Positions 1 through 8,333 of a stretch of 16,975 nucleotides of DNA are shown here, in pieces; the first letter of the stretch is position 1; every line of letters starts with the position of its first letter. Where the stretch lies: the NCBI GenBank assembly GCA_025451715.1, contig JANWJY010000110.1, forward strand, positions 1-16,975, read 5' to 3'. Made by a program: the position numbers and the translations under genes. Below the pieces are notes generated by a model that saw only the letters and a program-made list of their open reading frames with translations, had not been told where the DNA came from and made no database searches. Source of the stretch: Fimbriimonadaceae bacterium (GTDB lineage Bacteria > Armatimonadota > Fimbriimonadia > Fimbriimonadales > Fimbriimonadaceae).

Positions 1-1490
1 ATGTCGGTCTCGCGGACTTCGATCGTGTGCGACCCCCAGTAGGGAAGGCTCGAACCGAAGAGGCTGGCCAGCGGCACTTCCCAAAGATGCGGCGATTGCA
101 TCGGAGCGGGCAGCGGGCGGAACGGGCGCTGGAGTGCTGCGTCGCGTGCGACGGCCTCGGCAAACTTCGGATCCGGCTTGAGTACCTTTGCCATCTTCAC
201 CCAAGCGCCGCCATCGAGGCGGACTTCGACGACGGACTTCTCCGATCCAGCGAACACGTTTACAGTAATAGGCACATCTGCAGCTCCCTCGCGAGTCGCT
301 TCCTCCGGCGAGTAGATGTTCATTTGGTGCGCGTCGGGCGAGCCGGCCGCGCGGTAATCGATTGAGTACTTCGTGCCGTCGAACGTGAAGATGCTGTAAC
401 CGTTCGGCGCGCCGTCACGCATGGTGGCGTGCGGTATTCCGAGCTCGTTTGGCGATCCCTGCCACCACGAACCGCTCACAGTGACGTTCACGGTGTGATG
501 GTGCGGCTTGATCCCTTTCCACCCGTCCTTTTCGGTCAGGAAGATGTGTTCCTGGTAGTGCGTGTGGCCAGAGATGCTGATGACGTTTTGGCGCGTCTCG
601 ATAAGTCGGTAGAGGTCTTGCCTGTCTGCGATGTTCACCAACGGGATGTGCATCATGAGAACGATGAGCTGGTTCTTTGGAACGAGCGCGATGTCGTTCC
701 TTATCCACTGCATCTGCGTTGCGCCGATTCCGCCCCTGTAGCCCTTGCCTTGGCCGAGGAACTCGACGTCGTCTAGCACGATGAAGTGCGTCGGGCCGTA
801 ATCGAAAGAGTAGTAATTGGGACCGTAAACGGCGTGGTACGTCTCGTCGCTGTGGTGGTCATCGGGCGAGTCTAGATTGAGGTCGTGGTTGCCGATAACG
901 TTGTACCAAGGTATGCCGATGAGCCCGATAGCAGCGTTCTGCGGACCGAACGTCTCGAGGTTGTCGAACGCAATGTCGCCGAGGGTGACGCCGAACGCGG
1001 CGTCCGTCCCGATCAGTCCTTCGACGACATCGTGTGTGACGTACTCGACCTCTCGCACGTCGCGGGGCTGCGGGTCTGCGAACATGATCGCTTTGAACTT
1101 TGATGGCTCGCTCTGCTTGTAGAGCGCGAAGTCGATGCTCTTAGGGAGCGGGCCAGTCGGCTTTACCCCCGCGTACTTTGTTCCCGTGGGCGATCCGTTC
1201 GGCTTGTGGACGTAATAGAACTCGGGAAGGTTGTGCTCGCCCATCTTAGTCTTGTAGCCGCGGGGCTTGATGACGTAGTAGGTCACGTCGCTCGACGTGG
1301 GAAGGGTCCACTGTCCGCTCGCGTCGGTGGTCGTGACCCTCGTCTGGTCGCTGACCTTGACTCCGCTGATGCCTCTCTCGTTTGCGTCCCTTCGATTGTT
1401 CTTGTTGAGGTCCTCGTAGACGTAGCCCTGTGCGTTTTGAGCATGAGCGGCAAACGGGACAAGAGCAATGAAGAGTGCGAGGCGACGCAT
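1..1490 (-). CDS. Secreted calcineurin-like metallophosphoesterase (3' end cut by window)
   Basis: Read on the minus strand from the ATG at 1490, the frame is open for 496 codons to the window edge, so the C-terminus is missing. Residues 1-17 form a signal peptide ending in AHA. Residues 21-64 resemble the SdrD-B-like MetallophosN domain (GYVYEDLNKN, GISGVKV, TTDASGQW). The core shows all metallophosphoesterase blocks: D139-P-Q141 in place of the usual DxH, GD172, G-N201-H202-D203, H281 (MMHIP) and GH309-T-H311. From about residue 330 the sequence matches the expected place of a MetallophosC domain. The family uses two metal ions to cleave phosphomonoesters or diesters; the substrate is unknown, and an exported location is inferred. 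The protein is probably nearly complete, since relatives run to about 450-600 residues. A TATCTT box at 1502-1497 lies 6 nt before the ATG and no Shine-Dalgarno is visible. The gene is divergent from the one at 1539. Confidence 0.9.
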   Translation of the reverse strand, partial: MRRLALFIALVPFAAHAQNAQGYVYEDLNKNNRRDANERGISGVKVSDQTRVTTTDASGQWTLPTSSDVTYYVIKPRGYKTKMGEHNLPEFYYVHKPNGSPTGTKYAGVKPTGPLPKSIDFALYKQSEPSKFKAIMFADPQPRDVREVEYVTHDVVEGLIGTDAAFGVTLGDIAFDNLETFGPQNAAIGLIGIPWYNVIGNHDLNLDSPDDHHSDETYHAVYGPNYYSFDYGPTHFIVLDDVEFLGQGKGYRGGIGATQMQWIRNDIALVPKNQLIVLMMHIPLVNIADRQDLYRLIETRQNVISISGHTHYQEHIFLTEKDGWKGIKPHHHTVNVTVSGSWWQGSPNELGIPHATMRDGAPNGYSIFTFDGTKYSIDYRAAGSPDAHQMNIYSPEEATREGAADVPITVNVFAGSEKSVVEVRLDGGAWVKMAKVLKPDPKFAEAVARDAALQRPFRPLPAPMQSPHLWEVPLASLFGSSLPYWGSHTIEVRETD

Positions 1491-1538
1491 GAGAGGAAGA
1501 TACCAGCAGGGGCGAGGGGTTGACGTATACTTGCCAGC

Positions 1539-1784
1539 ATGCCGCGAAGGAACGGGCCTGGGGCTTTCTTGGTCTCGGTAGGGGCAGTGCTCGCTTTCTT
1601 GGGGCTGTTGACCTTCCTTGCAATTCCAGCGGCGAGACAGTTGGACGAGAAGGACGAGTATCGGGTTGAGTCCGGTGACGGGAGGGGTCGACAAAGGACC
1701 GTCGTCAAATGGGGGAGTGTTACGACCGTGATCGGGTCGGTGATGGTGGTCGTCGGATGGGCAATGGTGCGCAAAAGAGGGTGA
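1539..1784 (+). CDS. Small two-helix membrane protein, unknown
   Basis: This 81-residue protein is not one I recognise. It has a basic N-terminus (PRRN), a first hydrophobic helix at about residues 9-31, a charged loop at about 34-56 (DEKDEY, GRGRQR) and a second helix at about 58-76 that ends in a basic tail (VRKRG). The pattern predicts two membrane segments with both ends in the cytoplasm. TATACT (1526-1531) ends 7 nt before the ATG, so a transcript would start close to the start codon. The stop lies 45 nt before the lipoprotein gene at 1830, which has its own -10-like box, so the two may or may not be co-transcribed. The membrane pattern and the lack of any better frame make it likely to be real. 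Confidence 0.65.
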   Translation: MPRRNGPGAFLVSVGAVLAFLGLLTFLAIPAARQLDEKDEYRVESGDGRGRQRTVVKWGSVTTVIGSVMVVVGWAMVRKRG

Positions 1785-1829
1785 TTCTGCGAACATTGCG
1801 CACGGCAGGAGTGTTCTAAGGTTAAGGAA

Positions 1830-2882
1830 ATGCGCGTTATATTGATTGGATTCGCGGCCCTCGCCTTGGTCGGTTGTCAGAGCGAGAAGCCGGCTGAGGT
1901 GAAGGAAGACAAGGCTAAAGCGTCGTTCGACGCGATCGCGGCGATCACGCTCCCGGTCATGAGCGCCTCGACCGACGTCAAGTTCTACCAGGCGAAGTAC
2001 GAGCAAGCATGGAGGGAGCGCACACCCCTCGTACACAAGGTTATCAAGGACTATCCGGACGATCCTCGCACCGCAAAGGTCGCTGACGAGTACTGGCAGA
2101 GCTTGATGCGCGCCGAGATGAAGAACGAGGACTGCGACAAGATCATTGCGGACATCTCGGAGGCGCGCAAGAATTCGACGAACGCTGACCTGCGACAGCA
2201 CGCGGCTTTTTGGAGCACGTTTTACTCCTGCTACCGCGACCGTGAGAAGATCGACAAAGTGCTTGAGTTCGCAGAGGCGTTCTCGAACGAGTATCCGAAC
2301 GACCCGCGCGGCGCAACGATGTTCAGCTTTGCGTCGATGTCGGGCAAGGCGACGCTCGCGCAGATGCAGGCTTCGTTCAAGGCGCTCGTCTCGAAGTATC
2401 CGAACACCGAGGACGGAGGCTTCGCGCGCGCGATGCTGCCGCTTCTCGATAACGTCGGCAAGACGTTCGACTTCGACTTCAAGGACGCGGTGACTGGCAA
2501 GCGCTTCCGGGACGAGAACTACCGCGGGAAGATCTTGGTCGTCGACTGGTGGGCGACGTGGTGCGTGCCGTGCATCCAGTCGCTTCCGAAGATGAAGGAA
2601 CTGTCAGCGAAGTACAAATCCAAAGGCGTCGAGTTCATCGGCGTGAGCCTCGACAGGCCCGAGGCTGAGGGCGGGCTAAAGAGCCTGCTCGAGTTCGTCA
2701 AAAAGAACGAGATGCCTTGGCCGCAGTACTATTTGAACGGGGACGCGACGTTCCAGACGCTTTACAAGGTCGCCCAGATCCCAACCGTGTTCGTGGTCGA
2801 CAAAGACGGGAAGATCGTGTCGATCGACGGATACAGGACGCTCGAGCGGACCTTAGAGGACATGGCAGGGAAGGTCGGGTAG
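1830..2882 (+). CDS. TlpA-like thioredoxin-fold lipoprotein with helical N-terminal region
   Basis: The 350-residue product has a lipoprotein signal (MRVILIGFAALALVGC, lipidated Cys16), which places it on a membrane outside the cytoplasm. Residues about 30-210 are charged and helical, with repeated YP(N/D)DPR segments that look like TPR-type or BamD-like helical pairs. Residues about 213-345 form a thioredoxin/AhpC-TSA fold with the active site W244-C-V-P-C248 in the typical context DWWATWCVPC, a GVEFIGVSLDRP strand and the cis-proline loop QIPTVFVVDKDG. TlpA/ResA-type proteins reduce disulfides in exported proteins; the partner here is unknown. TAAGGT (1817-1822) ends 7 nt before the ATG, and AAGGA abuts the start, so initiation may be leaderless. 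A hairpin with a T-rich tail follows the stop. The family call is firm but the electron donor and substrate cannot be told. Confidence 0.9.
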   Translation: MRVILIGFAALALVGCQSEKPAEVKEDKAKASFDAIAAITLPVMSASTDVKFYQAKYEQAWRERTPLVHKVIKDYPDDPRTAKVADEYWQSLMRAEMKNEDCDKIIADISEARKNSTNADLRQHAAFWSTFYSCYRDREKIDKVLEFAEAFSNEYPNDPRGATMFSFASMSGKATLAQMQASFKALVSKYPNTEDGGFARAMLPLLDNVGKTFDFDFKDAVTGKRFRDENYRGKILVVDWWATWCVPCIQSLPKMKELSAKYKSKGVEFIGVSLDRPEAEGGLKSLLEFVKKNEMPWPQYYLNGDATFQTLYKVAQIPTVFVVDKDGKIVSIDGYRTLERTLEDMAGKVG

Positions 2883-2885
2883 CAG

Positions 2886-2915
2886 ATCGCCCCCACCCAA
2901 ACGGGCAGAGGCGAT
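2886..2915 (+). terminator. Probable rho-independent terminator after the thioredoxin lipoprotein
   Basis: ATCGCC (2886-2891) pairs with GGCGAT (2910-2915). An inner CCC/GGG stem closes an AAAC loop, with a small internal loop between the stems. TTTGTT-type bases follow on the plus strand. It begins 3 nt after the stop codon. The internal loop makes it imperfect. Confidence 0.4.
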
Positions 2916-2965
2916 TTGTTCGATCGTGCGGCATCGTGCCGTCACCTCCTCTATGTTCTTTGTCG

Positions 2966-3313
2966 TCAGGCCGTAATGATATTGACCTTTGTCTGTCGCT
3001 TGCTCCGCTCTCGTTGAATGTCGCACTCCTTTTTGAACGCCTCTCTGAACTCGGTGAGCGTATCGATGAGCGTATCCAGCTTGTAGAGCGAGTTGGCAAT
3101 GGACGCCTCGCCGTCGCAGTCGATGCTGAGGCTGATGGACCTGTTGCAGTCGGCGATGTCGAGGTTCGTGTAGCATCCGGATTCGTCGTCGGCCCGGGTC
3201 TTTGAAACTGTGGCGTACACGAACGCCGTCGCATGGAACCCTGGCTTATTGATGAATGATCTTCTATAGTAGCGATACCCCCTGAGGGACTCGCAATCGT
3301 CACCTCCATTCAT
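2966..3313 (-). CDS. Hypothetical protein, 115 aa
   Basis: I do not recognise this protein. It has no signal peptide or membrane segment. Residues about 20-65 alternate in a beta-like pattern and include four cysteines (SGCYTN, IADCNRS, SIDCDGE). Residues about 72-110 are an amphipathic, charged helix (LYKLDTLIDTLTEFREAFKKE) ending in a basic stretch. It fills the only gap of its size between two plus-strand genes and is convergent with the thioredoxin lipoprotein. The composition is balanced, unlike the Arg- or Ala-rich shadow frames nearby, which is the main reason to think it is translated. No clear Shine-Dalgarno precedes the ATG at 3313; a weak TTGTCC, 16 nt, AACACT pair is just upstream. 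Confidence 0.55.
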   Translation of the reverse strand: MNGGDDCESLRGYRYYRRSFINKPGFHATAFVYATVSKTRADDESGCYTNLDIADCNRSISLSIDCDGEASIANSLYKLDTLIDTLTEFREAFKKECDIQRERSKRQTKVNIITA

Positions 3314-3376
3314 GGGAAGTGTTGAGACGCCCCATGGCAGGACAAGGTTCTGCAGGTCCTAGGCGGTGTAAAGAGA

Positions 3377-3405
3377 TTGTTATCGGTCGGGCGATGGTGT
3401 AGTCT
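3377..3405 (+). promoter_or_regulatory. Predicted promoter of the alkaline phosphatase gene
   Basis: TTGTTA (3377-3382) and TAGTCT (3400-3405) are spaced by 17 nt. The -10 box ends 9 nt before the ATG at 3415, so the transcript would have little or no leader. I saw no clear Pho-box repeats upstream. Confidence 0.5.
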
Positions 3406-3414
3406 AGGGACAAG

Positions 3415-4926
3415 ATGGAACTGACACGAAGGTCCTTTCTGGGCTCGGTCGCCGCGGGCCTGACGGCCTCGGCGTGCGGTGCGCCCGAACAGGCGAAGAA
3501 AAAAGAGGCGAAGAACATCATTTTCTGCGTCGCTGACGGAATGGCGATGTCGGTGCCGACGATAGTCAACGATATCCGCTTAGCGAGGACGGGGAAGCAG
3601 TCTTACTGGTGCTCTCTGCTGAGTGAGCCGTATGCTACGGTCGGACTCCAGGCTACTCGTTCACTGAGTTCTGTCGTGACTGACTCTTCCGCCGCTTCTT
3701 CCACTTGGGGATGTGGCCGCCGGATATGGAACGGCCAAGTCAACATGTTCCCGGACGGGACGTCGCTCAGAACGCTCGGGCAGATCGTGAAGGAAAAGGG
3801 GATGAAAGTCGGCCTCGTTACGACGACGACCGCGACACACGCGACGCCGTCGGGTTTCGTCGCTAGCATTGCGAACAGGGGCAACGAAGCTGGAATCGCT
3901 GTGCAGTACCTTGAGCGTGAAGTAGACGTTGTGCTCGCTGGCGGCGATCGGTTCTTCTCTCCAACGGTGCGGACCGACAAGCGGGATCTTTACGGAGACT
4001 TTGCCAATGCCGGCTACAAGGTCGTAAAGGATCGCGCATCGATGACTGGGCTGAAGGCGCCGAAGCTCCTTGGGGTTTTCAGCAACAGCCACGTTCCTTA
4101 CACGATCGACCGTGACGACAGCGCGGACATCCAGGCTAAAGTGCCGACGCTGGCGGAAATGGCGTCGTGCGCGATAGAGAACCTTCGCGGCTCCTCAAAC
4201 GGGTTTCTGCTGCAGATCGAGGGCGGCAAGGTCGACCACGCGGGGCACGCAGCGGACGTCGCGGGAATGGTGTTCGACCAGATGGCGTTTGAAGACGCGG
4301 TCAAGGTCGCGGTGGACTTCGCGCTCCAGGACGGTGAGACGCTTGTTATCATCACGGCCGACCACGCAACGGGAGGGCCCGCTCTAAACGGCTCCGGCGA
4401 CGAGTACTGGGACTCGACCGCTGGGATGATGTCGATCATGAACGCGAAGGGGAGCTTTGACATCGTGATGCCGAAGTTGCGCGCAAACGCGACCCTAGCA
4501 GGCGTGAAGGACGTCGTGAAGGCGATGTACGGGCACGAGATCAAAGAAGCGGAGGCCCAGGCGCTCGTCGACTCGATGGCGAACAAGCACCCGCTGATGG
4601 TCAGCGAGTTCACTCGGACGATCAACATGACGCTCGCGGCCGTCTTGAGCAACTACTGCAAGGTCGGGTTCACTTGCCAGAACCACACGTCGGACCACGT
4701 GCTCGTAACTGCCGTCGGGCCGGGGAGCGAGCAGTGCGGCGGACTGACGGAGAACGTCAAGTTCTTCGACATGATCCTTGCGACGCACGGCTGGTCGTAT
4801 TCGAACCCGACGATGACACTGGAAGAGGCGATGCGACATCGCGGAAAGCTGCAAGCGATATTCCGCGCCGACCACGGGCTCTATGCAAGCGATGACGAGC
4901 CGGCGGACCACTTCATGGTGTCATGA
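3415..4926 (+). CDS. Alkaline phosphatase, PhoA superfamily, Tat-exported predicted lipoprotein
   Basis: The 503-residue enzyme hydrolyses phosphomonoesters outside the cytoplasm. The N-terminus has a twin-arginine motif (TRRSFLG, R5-R6), a hydrophobic stretch and a lipobox-like ASAC with Cys21, so it is predicted to be folded before export and then lipid-anchored. Active-site blocks are in family order: metal ligand D41 (CVADGM), D90 and nucleophile S91 (VVTDSSAAS), H142 and T144 (THATP, the animal-type Mg site rather than the E. coli Asp), E269, D274 and H278 (EGGKVDHAGH), D316-H317 (TADHATGG) and H424 (NHTSDH). All zinc and magnesium ligands seem present, so it should be active. Its stop codon lies within the last codons of the convergent membrane-protein gene (6-bp overlap). 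A TTGTTA-17-TAGTCT promoter precedes it. The animal-like DHT arrangement is also common in bacteria. Confidence 0.95.
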   Translation: MELTRRSFLGSVAAGLTASACGAPEQAKKKEAKNIIFCVADGMAMSVPTIVNDIRLARTGKQSYWCSLLSEPYATVGLQATRSLSSVVTDSSAASSTWGCGRRIWNGQVNMFPDGTSLRTLGQIVKEKGMKVGLVTTTTATHATPSGFVASIANRGNEAGIAVQYLEREVDVVLAGGDRFFSPTVRTDKRDLYGDFANAGYKVVKDRASMTGLKAPKLLGVFSNSHVPYTIDRDDSADIQAKVPTLAEMASCAIENLRGSSNGFLLQIEGGKVDHAGHAADVAGMVFDQMAFEDAVKVAVDFALQDGETLVIITADHATGGPALNGSGDEYWDSTAGMMSIMNAKGSFDIVMPKLRANATLAGVKDVVKAMYGHEIKEAEAQALVDSMANKHPLMVSEFTRTINMTLAAVLSNYCKVGFTCQNHTSDHVLVTAVGPGSEQCGGLTENVKFFDMILATHGWSYSNPTMTLEEAMRHRGKLQAIFRADHGLYASDDEPADHFMVS

Positions 4927-5751
4927 GTAGTCGTCTGGCTTAGGCGGTGGCTCGCCTTCAGGCTTTTGTCGCGGCGGCTCGCCGATGTTCTGCCCGTACG
5001 TAGCTCCTCCGCGCGGATAGGGCGAGATCGGATCGCTTGTCGGTGCCGGCACGATGCCGACCCACCGGCAATAGAGGATCGTCGGAGCGATGTACATGAG
5101 CGGCAGCGTAATGACCATGCCGACGTAGCACGCCATCGCACCCAACTGGCTTATCAGTGAAACGACGAAGTAGAAGAGGCCCGCGAGAAGCCAGTCCTTC
5201 TTCAGCAATGTCCAGCTTTGAGAGATGGCGTCGGACGCGGTCGTCCTTGTCGCAACCTTTATCGGAAGCGCGAACATCACAAGCCCGGCCGTGAAGATGA
5301 CTCCAATGCAGCACGCCAAAACTCCAAGCACGGTCACGAGCCCGGCTAGAAACGAGACGGCAAAGTATCCGAGAGGGTCGCGAAAGCCGATCCAGAGATC
5401 TGAGGACGATGCTGGAAGTCCGCGCACTGTGTTCATCGTAAACTGCACGATCCCTGGGTAGAGGAACAGGGAAATCAGCGTACCCACGCCCATGAGGATC
5501 ATTTGTATCCCTAGGTTCGCGAACTGGTCGCTGGGCGAAGGAGGGTTACCAAGCATCTGTTGGAACAGTGGCAGGTATGCGACGATCACCCCCGGAATGT
5601 AGAGCAGCATGATGACCAGGCCGGGGATGATATAGATCTGCCAATGGCGGAAGAGGATCGTGAAGGCGTCGGAAAGGACGCCAAAGTCGATTTCTTGCCG
5701 CGGAGGGCTCTGTTGTGCGTTTGAGAACTGTGGAGGCGTGGTGTGCGACAT
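4921..5751 (-). CDS. Polytopic membrane protein with proline-rich cytoplasmic tails
   Basis: The 276-residue protein starts with a Pro/Gln-rich tail (about 1-20) and an amphipathic DAFTILFRHWQIY segment. Hydrophobic spans follow at about 38-63, 83-106, 128-163 (long enough for two helices) and 186-227 (two helices), giving about six membrane helices. The last 40 residues are rich in proline and acidic residues (PRQKPEGEPPPKPDDYS). This architecture resembles the DUF975/YciC-like and glycerophosphodiester phosphodiesterase membrane-domain families, whose members have no assigned reaction. The SQSWTLLKKDW stretch fits such families. An AGAAGG sequence just before the ATG may serve as ribosome-binding site. 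It lies 95 nt downstream of gyrA in the same direction and could be co-transcribed. Its 3' end overlaps the alkaline phosphatase stop. Confidence 0.8.
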   Translation of the reverse strand: MSHTTPPQFSNAQQSPPRQEIDFGVLSDAFTILFRHWQIYIIPGLVIMLLYIPGVIVAYLPLFQQMLGNPPSPSDQFANLGIQMILMGVGTLISLFLYPGIVQFTMNTVRGLPASSSDLWIGFRDPLGYFAVSFLAGLVTVLGVLACCIGVIFTAGLVMFALPIKVATRTTASDAISQSWTLLKKDWLLAGLFYFVVSLISQLGAMACYVGMVITLPLMYIAPTILYCRWVGIVPAPTSDPISPYPRGGATYGQNIGEPPRQKPEGEPPPKPDDYS

Positions 5752-5797
5752 GGCCTTCTCTGTTCAGAGACGAATACGACCGGGGGAAAGGATGGCG

Positions 5798-5832
5798 CCA
5801 CCCCTCGAAGCACAATCCTCCTCGAGGCGTGG
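5798..5832 (-). terminator. Possible hairpin terminator after gyrA
   Basis: An 11-bp stem with one C-C mismatch (5798-5808 with 5822-5832) and a 13-nt loop lies 15-49 nt beyond the gyrA stop. There is no T tract in the minus direction, so it may only partly stop transcription or stabilise the mRNA end. Confidence 0.3.
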
Positions 5833-5846
5833 GGGGTGAGGGCGCA

Positions 5847-8333
5847 TCACTCGTCGAACAGGTCGGTCTTTCGCTTCGGCGTGGGCTCGGTCTGCTTCTG
5901 CAGCTCCTCTTCGTCCACCAGAACAGCGATCGAGGCGACCTTGTCCCCGTCCTGCAGGTCGATCAGCTTGACGCCTTGCGCGACGCGGCCCACGAGCCGG
6001 ATGTCCTTGACCTTCATGCGGATGCCCTTGCCGTTGCTGGTCAGCACGAGCAGCTTGTCCTTGTCGCCGACCATGCGCGAGCCGACGATCTTTCCGGTCT
6101 TCGCGGTGCAGTTCATCGTGAGGATGCCGCTGCCGCCGCGGCCCTGTCGGCGATACTCGCTGATCTTGGTGCGCTTGCCGTAACCGTGCTCTCCGACCAC
6201 GAGTAGAGTGGCCTCGTCGTCCGCGATGTCGGCGCTGACGATGAAGTCTTTCTTGTCCTTGAGCTTGATGCCGCGCACGCCGCCGGCGGTCCGTGAACGG
6301 TCTTTGACCGTCTTCTCGTCGAACCGGATCGACTGGCCGTTGTGGGTGACGATGATGATGTCGTCCTTGCCCTCGGACTTGAGCACCCAACCGAGCTCGT
6401 CGCCCTCCTCGATGTCGAAGGTCTTAAGGCCGTTGCTGCGCAGGTTCTGATAGAGGTCGAGCGCCGTTCGCTTGATCTCTCCCATCCTCGTGACCATGGT
6501 GAGGAAGCCCTTGCCTTTGTGCTCCTTCACGTTCACTGTCGCTGTAACGCGCTCGTCGCTCTCGATCGCGATGTAGTTGATGACCGGCATGCCCTTGGCA
6601 TAGCGGCTGGATTCCGGTATGTCGTACGCGCGGAGCTTGTATGCCTTTCCTCGGTTGGTGAAGAACAGGATGTAGTCGTGAGTGTTGACCTGGAAGACAT
6701 TGTCCGGCTCGTCCTCCTGCTTCTGCACGTTCTTCATGCCCTTGCCGCCGCGCTTCTGCTGTCGGTAGGCGTCGGTGCTAATTCGTTTGATGTACCCGTC
6801 GCGGCTGATCGAGATGATCGCCTCCTCTTCGGGGATGAGGTCCTCCTCGGTGAACTCGCCTGCCTCCCTCGCGATGATCTTGGTGCGCCGCTCGTCGCCG
6901 TGCTTGTCGCGCATCGTCTCGATCTCGTCCTTGAGCACTTTCTTCAGGCGGACAGGGCTGCTGAGGATGTCCATCAGGTCCTGCGCACGTCGCAGCGCCT
7001 CTTTATAGGTCGCCTCGAGCTCTTCCTGCGCGAGCTGCGTGAGTCGCCGTAGCGGCATCGCCAACACGGCGTTCGCCTGGAACGGCGACATGTCGAACTT
7101 GCGAACGAGGTTGACGCGCGCGGCTCCGGCGTCCTTCGAGGCGCGGATCGTCTTGATCACCTCGTCGAGGAACTTGCGCGCGATCTGGTACCCCTCGTTG
7201 AGGTGGACCTCTTCAAGCGAGCGCATCAGCTCGTACCACGTGCGCCGCTCGATCACTTCGACGCGGTGTCGCACGTACTCGTCGAGCACGGTCAGCAGCG
7301 GCGACACGCGCGGCGCGCCGTCGACCAGCGAAAGCATGATCGCGCCGAACGTCGTGCGCAACTGCGTCTTCTTCAGCAGATAGTTCAGCGCCTTGTTCGG
7401 GTTGACGTCGCGCCGCAGGTCGACCTGGATGCGCATTCCCAGCTTGTCGCTGTAGTCCTGCACGTCGGTGATGCCTTCGAACTTCTTGGTCTTCGCGATC
7501 TCGGCGATGTTCTTGACGAGGTTGGTCTTGTTGACCTGGTACGGGATCTCGGTGATGACGATCGCGGACTTTCCGCTCTCGATCTGTTCGATCGCGGTCT
7601 TGGCCTGCATGATGATCGAGCCGCGGCCGGTCTCGTACGCGTCACGGATCCCCTTCTTGCCCATGATCAGCCCGTAGGTGGGGAAGTCGGGGCCGGGCAT
7701 GTGCTTCATCACGTCGTCGAGCGAGCACTTGGGGTTGTCGATGCGGTGCAGGATCGCGTTGCAGACCTCGGTGAGGTTGTGCGGCGGGAGGCACGTCGCC
7801 ATCCCGACCGCGATCCCCTGTCCGCCGTTGCACAGCAGGTTGGGGAACTTCGCCGGCATGACGGTCGGCTCGTTGATCGTCTGCAGATAGTTGGGCATCC
7901 AGTCGACCGTCTCGCGGTCGAGGTCCTCGAGCATCTCCATCGCGATCGGCGTGAGGCGGCACTCCGTATAGCGCATCGCGGCGGGGCTATCACCATCCAC
8001 AGAACCGAAGTTCCCCTGCCCGTCGATGAGCGGATACCGCAGCGAGAACGTCTGTGCCATGCGCACGAGCGTGGGGTACACGACCTCGTTTCCGTGCGGG
8101 TGGAAGTCCGCAGTGGTGTCGCCGGTGACCTTCGCGCACTTGGTGGTGGGGTTCTGCGGGGTCAGGTTGAGGCGGTGCATCGCGTAGAGGATGCGCCTCT
8201 GGACCGGCTTGAGCCCGTCGCGCACGTCGGGCAGCGCGCGCGCGATGATGACCGACATCGCGTAGTTGACGTAGGAGCGCGAAAGCTCCTCTTCGATCTC
8301 TACGACTTGGATAGCGAACGCTTCTTCTGCCAC
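5847..8333 (-). CDS. gyrA: DNA gyrase subunit A
   Basis: The 828-residue GyrA cuts and rejoins DNA, working with GyrB to add negative supercoils. From the GTG at 8333 the catalytic tyrosine is Y122 (AMRY122TECRLTP), exactly the E. coli number, with matching N-terminal length before IEEEL. This supports that start over the in-frame GTG at 8375, which would add 14 residues. The winged-helix and tower regions follow (YAMSVIIARALPDVRDGLKPVQRR, IPYQVNKTNLV). A GyrA box QKRGGKG at about 526-532 opens the C-terminal beta-pinwheel, which marks gyrase rather than topoisomerase IV. The tail is short (TPKRKTDLFDE). The quinolone pocket is unusual: HPHG81-N82-E83-V-V-Y-P87 where E. coli has D82-S83 and D87. 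No strong Shine-Dalgarno precedes either GTG. A TAGAAT -10 box lies at 8402-8397. The membrane-protein gene follows downstream. Confidence 0.97.
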   Translation of the reverse strand: MAEEAFAIQVVEIEEELSRSYVNYAMSVIIARALPDVRDGLKPVQRRILYAMHRLNLTPQNPTTKCAKVTGDTTADFHPHGNEVVYPTLVRMAQTFSLRYPLIDGQGNFGSVDGDSPAAMRYTECRLTPIAMEMLEDLDRETVDWMPNYLQTINEPTVMPAKFPNLLCNGGQGIAVGMATCLPPHNLTEVCNAILHRIDNPKCSLDDVMKHMPGPDFPTYGLIMGKKGIRDAYETGRGSIIMQAKTAIEQIESGKSAIVITEIPYQVNKTNLVKNIAEIAKTKKFEGITDVQDYSDKLGMRIQVDLRRDVNPNKALNYLLKKTQLRTTFGAIMLSLVDGAPRVSPLLTVLDEYVRHRVEVIERRTWYELMRSLEEVHLNEGYQIARKFLDEVIKTIRASKDAGAARVNLVRKFDMSPFQANAVLAMPLRRLTQLAQEELEATYKEALRRAQDLMDILSSPVRLKKVLKDEIETMRDKHGDERRTKIIAREAGEFTEEDLIPEEEAIISISRDGYIKRISTDAYRQQKRGGKGMKNVQKQEDEPDNVFQVNTHDYILFFTNRGKAYKLRAYDIPESSRYAKGMPVINYIAIESDERVTATVNVKEHKGKGFLTMVTRMGEIKRTALDLYQNLRSNGLKTFDIEEGDELGWVLKSEGKDDIIIVTHNGQSIRFDEKTVKDRSRTAGGVRGIKLKDKKDFIVSADIADDEATLLVVGEHGYGKRTKISEYRRQGRGGSGILTMNCTAKTGKIVGSRMVGDKDKLLVLTSNGKGIRMKVKDIRLVGRVAQGVKLIDLQDGDKVASIAVLVDEEELQKQTEPTPKRKTDLFDE

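Noticed and set aside
1..1490. Plus-strand frames at 27-365, 429-776, 877-1122 and 1206-1523
   Set aside because: They are antisense shadows of the phosphoesterase, whose minus-strand frame is open throughout and contains every catalytic motif.
2698..3309. 203-codon minus frame overlapping the thioredoxin gene and the gap after it
   Set aside because: It is Arg/Ser/Thr-rich shadow sequence and overlaps the conserved end of the thioredoxin fold; the 115-codon frame in the same gap has a more natural composition.
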